In this document: positions 6,274-11,103 of the stretch, one piece after another
Numbering within the stretch: position 1 is the first letter of the stretch
Layout of the letters: every line of letters begins with the position of its first letter
Assembly: GCA_900554375.1 (NCBI GenBank)
Contig: USHK01000019.1
Span: 1 to 11,103 of the forward strand
DNA: 11,103 nt
DNA from: an uncultured Sutterella sp.
Lineage (GTDB): Bacteria > Pseudomonadota > Gammaproteobacteria > Burkholderiales > Burkholderiaceae_F
Reading direction: 5' to 3'
Notes under the pieces: model-generated
The model's input: only the letters and a program-made list of their open reading frames with translations
Told to the model about the DNA's origin: nothing
Databases searched by the model: none
Program-made: the position numbers and the translations under genes

Positions 6274-6654
6274 GTGTTGGCTGAACCGACATCGATGCAG
6301 TTGATCCATTAGAAGGAATTGCTCTGACCTCAAAGCAACTCTTCTTTCGCGTGAACTTTACATTCCGAAGATTTTAGAATGTTTCGAAAAATAGGTTTTA
6401 TTTCTATTTGTTGTAACACTTTTGTTGGGAACGGGAGAAGAATTCCCTAAGTTCGCCAATTAAAAAGATTTTTTTTACCTACGTTTTTCTGAAATGGTGT
6501 AGAAGCTACAGATAGTTCGTCTTCTCCAAAAGTTTCAGGAAAAATGCAGAGATCAATAACGTTCAATGATTCTTATGATGATCCACCTGGTTGAGCGAAC
6601 TCAAACAAATATTGTGCGGGAGGCAAAATTTCTGAAGGGGAGAAGAGGGAAATT
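6274..6654. other. Intergenic region between tracrRNA and tRNA-Leu; no gene seen
   Basis: About 380 bases without a protein frame that has a ribosome binding site. Small structures present are ACATTC/GAATGT arms at about 6360-6382, a third TTTCGAAAA motif at 6382-6390, a T8 run near 6470, and TGTAG-AAG-CTACA at 6498-6510. A TTGAG-CGAA-CTCAA hairpin near 6592 lacks a T-run. None is enough to name a function. Confidence 0.5.
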
Positions 6655-6739
6655 TGGTGGCCCGAACCGGACTTGAACCGGTACAGCTTGCGCCGAGGGA
6701 TTTTAAGTCCCTTGTGTCTACCAATTTCACCATCGGGCC
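6655..6739 (-). tRNA. tRNA-Leu, anticodon UAA
   Basis: An 85-base tRNA read on the minus strand. The 7-bp acceptor stem GGCCCGA/TCGGGCC is perfect, the discriminator base is A, and CCA is encoded. The anticodon loop CTTAAAA sits inside an AGGGA/TCCCT stem, giving anticodon TAA (UAA). The long variable arm (CGGCGCAAGCTG region) is typical of class II tRNAs such as Leu. The T stem-loop is ACCGG-TTCAAGT-CCGGT. A minus-strand TAGAAT with a GC-rich discriminator lies about 15 bases upstream of the 5' end and could be its -10. Its -35 is not clear. Confidence 0.97.
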
Positions 6740-6974
6740 GCCAAGAAGTCGCATTCTAATATAAATTTCAAAAACATGCTTTTTCTTTTCGTCCGGTTTT
6801 CGCTTAGTTTTGTTTCTTTTCTCCGAGAAGACGTTCTCTGCTTTTACTCATATTAGGGTTTACATCTAAAATATCACATATAACAGGTAAAATAACAAAC
6901 AAGAAATTTGAGAAAATTAGTGGTTTTCCTGAGACAAAAGCTTTTAAGAAGTTTCATCGTCTCTGTGAAAATTA

Positions 6975-6981
6975 AAGGAGG
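6975..6981 (+). promoter_or_regulatory. Ribosome binding site of the AbrB-like gene
   Basis: AAGGAGG ends 6 bases before ATG 6988. This near-perfect Shine-Dalgarno sequence fixes the start and supports the short frame as a real gene. Confidence 0.85.
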
Positions 6982-6987
6982 AACCAT

Positions 6988-7194
6988 ATGTCTGCGAATT
7001 TCTCTTCTGATTCGATCGTTTGGGTCGACGGACAGGTCACTCTGCCGAAACATATTTTGAAGATTTTGGGCATCGAAAACGGCCACCGCTCCAACGTGAC
7101 GTTCATCGTCGAGAACGGCGAAGTAAAAATCGTCAATAGTGCTGCCTACGCAATGAATAATCTGAAAAAGGCTAAAGAAAAAGAAGCCGCCTAG
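6988..7194 (+). CDS. AbrB/MazE/SpoVT-family small DNA-binding protein
   Basis: A 68-residue protein. Residues about 9-50 carry the swapped-hairpin beta-barrel signature of the SpoVT/AbrB family. WVDGQVTLPKHILKILGIENG corresponds to the usual G-(R/Q)-(I/V)-T-LPK...LGI--G pattern, and VTFIVENGEVKIVN forms the following strands. The tail is a short charged helix (LKKAKEKEAA). Family members dimerise and bind DNA as transition-state regulators or as antitoxins. No toxin gene is adjacent: the flanks are the tRNA and a terminator-bounded operon. An orphan regulator is thus more likely than half of a toxin-antitoxin pair. A weak promoter (TTTACT and TAAAAT, 18-base spacing, near 6840-6875) may drive it. 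A terminator follows within 90 bases, so it is a single-gene unit. Confidence 0.85.
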   Translation: MSANFSSDSIVWVDGQVTLPKHILKILGIENGHRSNVTFIVENGEVKIVNSAAYAMNNLKKAKEKEAA

Positions 7195-7234
7195 CGCGTT
7201 TTACAAACTTGCATAAACTACCCCTTCTAATACG

Positions 7235-7280
7235 CCGGTTGTGACGATGTAAAAAGCATCAGCAGCCGGTTTTGTTTTTT
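7235..7280 (+). terminator. Intrinsic terminator after the AbrB-like gene
   Basis: CCGGTTGT (7235-7242) pairs with GCAGCCGG (7262-7269) over 8 bp, including two G-T pairs. An inner GATG/CATC stem lies around an A-rich loop. The T-rich tract TTTTGTTTTTT follows to 7280. Confidence 0.85.
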
Positions 7281-7402
7281 CGATTAAATTTGACCGCAAG
7301 TTAACAGCGGATTAATGCAAACCTCCTTGGTAATTACCCTTTCTTATCCTCTAGAGATAGAAATTTCTGCAAATTAAAGGACGTTCTACTTCTCTCGTCT
7401 CA

Positions 7403-7415
7403 TATAATTTTTGAA
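7403..7415 (+). promoter_or_regulatory. Probable promoter (-10) of the ATP-grasp operon
   Basis: A consensus TATAAT lies at 7403-7408, with a predicted start near 7415, 37 bases before the first ATG. The -35 region at about 7380-7385 (GACGTT) is poor. A regulator or extended contacts may be needed. The region between the upstream terminator and this box shows no gene. Confidence 0.45.
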
Positions 7416-7451
7416 GAATATCTAATAACCTCAAAAATTTACGGAGAAATA

Positions 7452-8768
7452 ATGGATTCTCTGATATCCAATACCGCCGCGATAAACGGACTTCTCGCGC
7501 GCTTTGGCGTGAAGTTCGGAATCTATAAAAATGGCGAGTTTCATGAGCAGCTGTTTCCCTATGATTCGCTTCCTCGAATAATCCCTGCGGCTGAATTTGA
7601 GGAAATAGAAGCGGGCTTAATTCAGCGTGTCAATGCACTCAATGCCTTCTTGAGAGATATCTACACGGAAAAGCGAATTGTTGCAGACGGCGTGATTCCC
7701 GAAGATTTTGCTTTCTCTTCGAGCGGTTTTCTTCCGGCGTGTGATAACTTTGTTCCCCCGAACGGAATTTACTCTCATATTTCCGGAATTGATTTGGTTC
7801 AAGCAAAGGACGGAACCTGGTACGTACTTGAAGACAACCTGCGCATTCCTTCAGGCGCTTCGTATCCTTTGATCGCTAGAAAGCTAGCTCGCCGTGCTTC
7901 TCCTGAAACCTTCAAAAACAATTCCGTCGATCGTAACGACGACTACGGACTGCTTCTAAGAGAAGCAATGGAAAGCGTGAATCCCGGCGGCCGCTGCGTC
8001 ATCATGACGCCGGGAAGATACAACGCGGCTTTCTTCGAGCATGCGTATTTGGCTGAGATGACCGGATGTCCTCTGGTCATGCACAATGACTTGTTCGTTC
8101 AAGATAATAAACTTTATTTTAAGAGCAGGTCCGGCTCCCCTCAGCTCGTCGGTGCAATCTATCGTCGAATCTCTGACGATTATCTTGATCCTTTGACGTT
8201 CAAGCCTGAGTCACTTATCGGCGTTCCGGGCATCATGAACGCTTATCGAGCAGGAAACCTCGCGATTATCAATGCTCCGGGCAATGGCGTCGCCGACGAC
8301 AAGGGTATTTATTACTTTGTCCCCGAGATGATTCGTTACTATCTAGGCGAAGAACCGATTCTCAAAAACGCACCGACTTATTTGCCTTTCTATGAAGAAG
8401 ACCGTGAGTATTGTCTGGCGAATATCGAACGCTTAGTGATTAAAGATGTAGCCGAAGCAGGCGGTTACGGGGTTCTTTTCGGTAAAGACTTGAACCAGGA
8501 AGAGCTCGAATCCTGGAAAGTAAGAATTCAGACTGAATCGCGTCGCTTTATTCTTCAGGAAGTGATCGACTTTATTGACCTGCCGGTTCTCGAAGACGGA
8601 ACGGTCGTAGAGCGCAAGTGCGATCTTCGCGCATTTGTTATCAGTTCAACCAACGGAACGAAAGTTTGGCACAGCGGTCTCACCCGTTTTTCCCGCAAGG
8701 CTGATTCGTTCGTCGTCAACTCTTCTCAAGGCGGAGGCTTTAAAGACACATGGATTTTATCTCGATAG
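7452..8768 (+). CDS. Circularly permuted ATP-grasp family protein (COG2308/DUF404-DUF407 type)
   Basis: A 438-residue cytoplasmic protein, slightly short for this family. ATP-grasp enzymes form amide bonds through acyl-phosphate intermediates, but the substrate of this branch is not established. Family hallmarks are visible: WYVLEDNLRIPSGASY (123-138), RRISDDYLDPL (238-248), NAPGNGVADDKGIYYFVPEM (274-293), YYLGEEPIL (296-304), GGYGVLFG (about 337-344) and KCDLRAFVI near the C-terminus. The start at ATG 7452 has GGAG 5 bases upstream. The gene overlaps the next one by 19 bases. Together with the alpha-E and transglutaminase genes it forms a recurrent bacterial operon, predicted from comparative genomics to make or modify peptides. 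The catalytic role is inferred from the fold. Confidence 0.9.
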   Translation: MDSLISNTAAINGLLARFGVKFGIYKNGEFHEQLFPYDSLPRIIPAAEFEEIEAGLIQRVNALNAFLRDIYTEKRIVADGVIPEDFAFSSSGFLPACDNFVPPNGIYSHISGIDLVQAKDGTWYVLEDNLRIPSGASYPLIARKLARRASPETFKNNSVDRNDDYGLLLREAMESVNPGGRCVIMTPGRYNAAFFEHAYLAEMTGCPLVMHNDLFVQDNKLYFKSRSGSPQLVGAIYRRISDDYLDPLTFKPESLIGVPGIMNAYRAGNLAIINAPGNGVADDKGIYYFVPEMIRYYLGEEPILKNAPTYLPFYEEDREYCLANIERLVIKDVAEAGGYGVLFGKDLNQEELESWKVRIQTESRRFILQEVIDFIDLPVLEDGTVVERKCDLRAFVISSTNGTKVWHSGLTRFSRKADSFVVNSSQGGGFKDTWILSR

Positions 8769-9427
8769 AAAAAGGCGAAAACTTATTTTGGGTCGGTCGC
8801 TATGTTGAACGTGTCTACCGCACGCTGAATTATCTGGAAGGCCTTTATGACGTTTTGATTGATACCGACGAGACAGCTTACAAAGCATTCTGTGCCGCTT
8901 TAAACATTCCTGATGTTTACGAAGATGCGTCCGATTTCATGACGAGTTACTTCTTCGACGAACTCAATCCGGATTCTGTTTACAGCAATCTGTCTCGAGC
9001 CTATGACGACGGAATTTTGCTGAGAAATACCATATCGACTCGCTCCTTGGCTTATATTCAGCTGGCGCTCGATGCGATGGATGACGCGAAGGCAGAAGGT
9101 TCAGGCGCTTTGTGCTCTTTTGAAGTCATTGATCGCTTACTGGCCTTTTGGGGAAGCATTGACGAGTATCTCTCTTCAGGTCAGGAACGCTGCCTCGTTA
9201 AAGCCGGCCGCTACCTTGAACGCTTGGACATGCAGCTGAGATTGGGAGAAAGCTGGGAAACAATCGGTGTGACCATCGGTAAACTGGATCGCAGATTACA
9301 GGGCGCAAAGATTGCCTACAGCAGTCAAAAAATGCGCGTTCTGAAAAATTTTGCTCAGTTAGCCGATGACGATCCCGAGACACGCCTAGTGGCTCTGGAA
9401 ACCGCTCAGAAGCTTTTGAATAATTGA
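8750..9427 (+). CDS. Alpha-E domain protein (COG2307/DUF403)
   Basis: A 225-residue mainly helical protein. The N-terminal hallmark is present: GENLFWVGRYVERVYRTLNY (about residues 9-28). A second, symmetry-related copy, AGRYLERLDMQLRL, lies near residues 152-165. No enzymatic function is known for the family. It is nearly always beside a circularly permuted ATP-grasp gene and may be its partner. Usual members are about 300 residues, so this one is short at the C-terminus. The stop is followed at once by the next gene, so a compact variant is as likely as truncation. ATG 8750 lies inside the preceding gene, giving a 19-base overlap and probable translational coupling. A GGAGG lies about 13 bases upstream. 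Confidence 0.9.
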   Translation: MDFISIEKGENLFWVGRYVERVYRTLNYLEGLYDVLIDTDETAYKAFCAALNIPDVYEDASDFMTSYFFDELNPDSVYSNLSRAYDDGILLRNTISTRSLAYIQLALDAMDDAKAEGSGALCSFEVIDRLLAFWGSIDEYLSSGQERCLVKAGRYLERLDMQLRLGESWETIGVTIGKLDRRLQGAKIAYSSQKMRVLKNFAQLADDDPETRLVALETAQKLLNN

Positions 9428-9439
9428 TAACTCTAAAGA

Positions 9440-10216
9440 ATGAAAAAATTTTTGTATTCGCTTAGGGCGGATCTGGTGTTTTCCGAACCCGTTTCGAATC
9501 ACACATTTGTGCTTCGTGCTGTCCCGCTCTCGGAGCCTGGACAAGAGCCGATGCGCATCTCTTTAACCTGTCAGCCGGGCTCCCGGCTGTCAGATACCTT
9601 TGACGGACAAGGTAATAAGGTTTTCCTCGGCAGCATCGAGAATCAGCACACATTCTTTTCTTTTTGCTCAACCGGAGAAGTATTAGTTGATTCCTCGCGG
9701 CGGAGCGGTGTCGGTGCCGCTGCCTACTATCGGTATCCGACTCAGCTGACGAAGCTTACCGGCACGCTTAAAGATTATTTTGAAGCAAATAAAACTGAAG
9801 GGGATCCGATTAGTCTTGCTGAATACTGGCTTGCAAAACTTGGTACGGACTTCCGTTACCAGAAGGGCGTTACGACAACAGTAACTGCTGCTCATGAGGC
9901 CTGGGAACTGGGCGCAGGTGTTTGTCAGGATTTCGCGCACATTCTTCTTGCTTTCTTACGAGCTCAAAACGTTATTTGTCGTTATGTTGCCGGTCTGACG
10001 ATTGGAGAGGGTGCATCTCATGCTTGGGTAGAAGTGTTCGACGGTGAGACATGGATCGGAGTCGATCCGACTCACCAGCGGTTCTGCGATGACAATTACG
10101 TCAAGATTTCACAAGGGCCTGACTTTAGCTTTTGCGCTTTAGAAAGGGGTGTCTTTATGGGCATGGCGGATCAATCGATGTCGGCAAAATGTAAGTTGGT
10201 TGAAATCGAAAAATGA
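9440..10216 (+). CDS. Transglutaminase-like cysteine peptidase family protein (COG1305 type)
   Basis: A 258-residue protein without a signal peptide, so probably cytoplasmic. The N-terminal beta-rich domain (about 1-110) resembles the transglutaminase N-terminal region. The catalytic core carries the triad Cys162 in GAGVCQDFAH, His194 in GASHAWVEVF and Asp209 in IGVDPTHQRF. The last motif and the order C-H-D are diagnostic. Bacterial members are usually thought to act as peptidases or amide-bond transferases rather than true protein cross-linkers. It follows the alpha-E gene after 12 bases and overlaps the next gene by ATGA. Within the operon it could hydrolyse or transfer the amide product made by the ATP-grasp protein, but this is inference. 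Confidence 0.92.
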   Translation: MKKFLYSLRADLVFSEPVSNHTFVLRAVPLSEPGQEPMRISLTCQPGSRLSDTFDGQGNKVFLGSIENQHTFFSFCSTGEVLVDSSRRSGVGAAAYYRYPTQLTKLTGTLKDYFEANKTEGDPISLAEYWLAKLGTDFRYQKGVTTTVTAAHEAWELGAGVCQDFAHILLAFLRAQNVICRYVAGLTIGEGASHAWVEVFDGETWIGVDPTHQRFCDDNYVKISQGPDFSFCALERGVFMGMADQSMSAKCKLVEIEK

Positions 10217-11055
10217 TTGAAGACGTCATAAAAGTAAAAATGCCGGTCGGCGAGTCTTTGGTGATTCGCAAGAACAGGCATTTGCCTGATAACGCAGTGT
10301 CGGCCGAAGGTCTTAAAAGACTTTGCGTTGTCTCCGGAATCCACGGCGATGAGCTTGAAGGACAGTACATCTGCTATCTGCTTAATAAAGTTGTTCGGGA
10401 AAAAAGAGAGCACCTCAAAGGCGTGTTAGATGTCTATCCGGCTTTGAACCCAATGGGTATTGACACGATACAACGCGGATTTCCCGGTTTTGATCTGGAT
10501 ATGAACCGCATTTTTCCGGGACGTACCGACGGGGCAGCAACGGAATGGGTTGCAAGCAAATTGATTCAGGAGTTTAAAGGCGCAGAAATGGCGATTGATA
10601 TTCACGCCAGCAATATTTTCCTGCGCGAAATTCCTCAAGTTCGCGTCAATATCAATACGGCAGACAGACTGGTTAAATACGCGAGCATGCTCGATGTCGA
10701 TTTCGTTTGGGTGCACCAAGCCTCAACCGTACTGGAATCCACGTTGGCTTACAGCTTAAATTCCATCGGTGTTAAAACTCTTGTTGTAGAAGCGGGCGTC
10801 GGTATGAGAATCACTCAGGATTATTGCCAGCGGCTCGTGAACGGAATTCTGAATCTAATGCTCAATCTCGGTATGTGGGACGGCCCGGTTCAGCCTGTTA
10901 AGCAGCCGATTGTTTCCCTGGATCGCTCCGTGAGTTTTGTGAACGCAGAAGAGCCCGGTGTGTTCGTCCCCACGGTTCGTCACAGTGACAACGTTAGACG
11001 AGGTGAGGTTTTTGGGCGAATTGTGGATGCACTTTCTGGAGAAGTTCGTCAGGAA
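10213..11055 (+). CDS. Succinylglutamate desuccinylase/aspartoacylase-family zinc hydrolase (M14-like), 3' end missing
   Basis: The first 281 codons of an AstE/AspA-type zinc carboxypeptidase-fold enzyme, which removes N-acyl groups from amino acids. Zinc ligands are His44 and Glu47 (SGIHGDELEG) and His131 (AIDIHAS). Asn98-Arg99 in LDMNRIFPG are the substrate carboxylate-binding pair. Glu193 in VVEAGVG is the general-base candidate. A beta-rich C-terminal domain has begun at about 230. The frame stays open through the adapter, adding a false tail LSLIHISEPTRRS and a false stop. True sequence ends at Glu281. The start ATG overlaps the transglutaminase stop by 4 bases. The true substrate is unknown. 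An amide made by the upstream ligase is one possibility, and general N-acyl amino acid hydrolysis is another. Confidence 0.9.
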
Positions 11056-11103
11056 CTGTCTCTTATACACATCTCCGAGCCCACGAGACGCTCATGAATC
11101 TCG
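11056..11103. other. Nextera/Tn5 adapter, 8-base index and start of P7 (artifact)
   Basis: The Tn5 mosaic end CTGTCTCTTATACACATCT starts at 11056. The read-2 adapter continues to 11089, followed by GCTCATGA (an i7-type index) and ATCTCG, the start of the P7 flow-cell sequence. None of this is genomic. Confidence 0.98.

Noticed and set aside
6592..6605. Terminator for the tRNA-Leu gene from the TTGAG-CGAA-CTCAA hairpin
   Set aside because: The stem is only 5 bp and no T-run follows on the minus strand.
6563..6754. 63-residue minus-strand ORF starting MRLLGGPMVKLVDTRD
   Set aside because: It is the conceptual translation of the tRNA-Leu gene, a well-known false protein pattern.
6874..7086. 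70-residue minus-strand ORF across the AbrB-like gene start
   Set aside because: It is antisense to the strong ribosome binding site and coding region of the AbrB-like gene, with no features of its own.
6988..7194. Toxin-antitoxin module with the AbrB-like protein as antitoxin
   Set aside because: No toxin-sized gene lies on either side. A terminator follows at 7235-7280 and the tRNA lies upstream.
1..11103. Terminal inverted repeats of a composite transposon
   Set aside because: The repeats are the Tn5 mosaic end plus Illumina read-2 adapter, with an index and P7 start attached. This is library sequence, and there is no transposase gene.

Overview
The window reads as a contig from a gut-type betaproteobacterium of the Sutterellaceae (Sutterella/Parasutterella-like). 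This rests on a type II-B style Cas9 of about 1,430 residues, the family found in Francisella, Legionella, Wolinella and Sutterella. The genus is an inference; no ribosomal RNA or other strong marker is present. Both contig ends carry Illumina Nextera (Tn5) adapter sequence: bases 1-28, and bases 11056-11103 including an 8-base index. The biological sequence is therefore 29-11055, and the genes at both edges are cut.

Left half (29-5348, minus strand): a type II-B CRISPR-Cas operon, cas9 then cas1 then cas2. cas9 and cas1 overlap by ATGA. cas2 begins 3 bases after cas1, but only its first 14 codons survive before the adapter. cas4, normally next in type II-B, would lie beyond the edge.

Middle (5349-6654): a long non-coding control region. 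It holds the cas9 promoter and ribosome binding site and a possible 41-residue membrane ORF. It also holds a very small CRISPR unit (one degenerate repeat, one 34-base spacer, one intact 36-base repeat starting GTTTCAGTTG) and a tracrRNA gene on the plus strand. The tracrRNA anti-repeat pairs with the intact repeat over 17 consecutive bases, and the gene ends in a clear intrinsic terminator. The degenerate repeat beside the tracrRNA recalls the scaRNA arrangement of Francisella novicida and is the most interesting part of the window. A tRNA-Leu(UAA) gene follows on the minus strand.

Right half (6988-11055, plus strand): a solitary AbrB/SpoVT-like small protein with its own terminator comes first. 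Then comes a tightly packed four-gene operon: circularly permuted ATP-grasp protein, alpha-E protein, transglutaminase-like cysteine peptidase, and a succinylglutamate desuccinylase/aspartoacylase-like zinc enzyme cut by the contig end. This set matches a predicted amide-bond-forming (peptide ligation or tagging) system whose substrate is not established. The zinc enzyme is a plausible hydrolytic partner.
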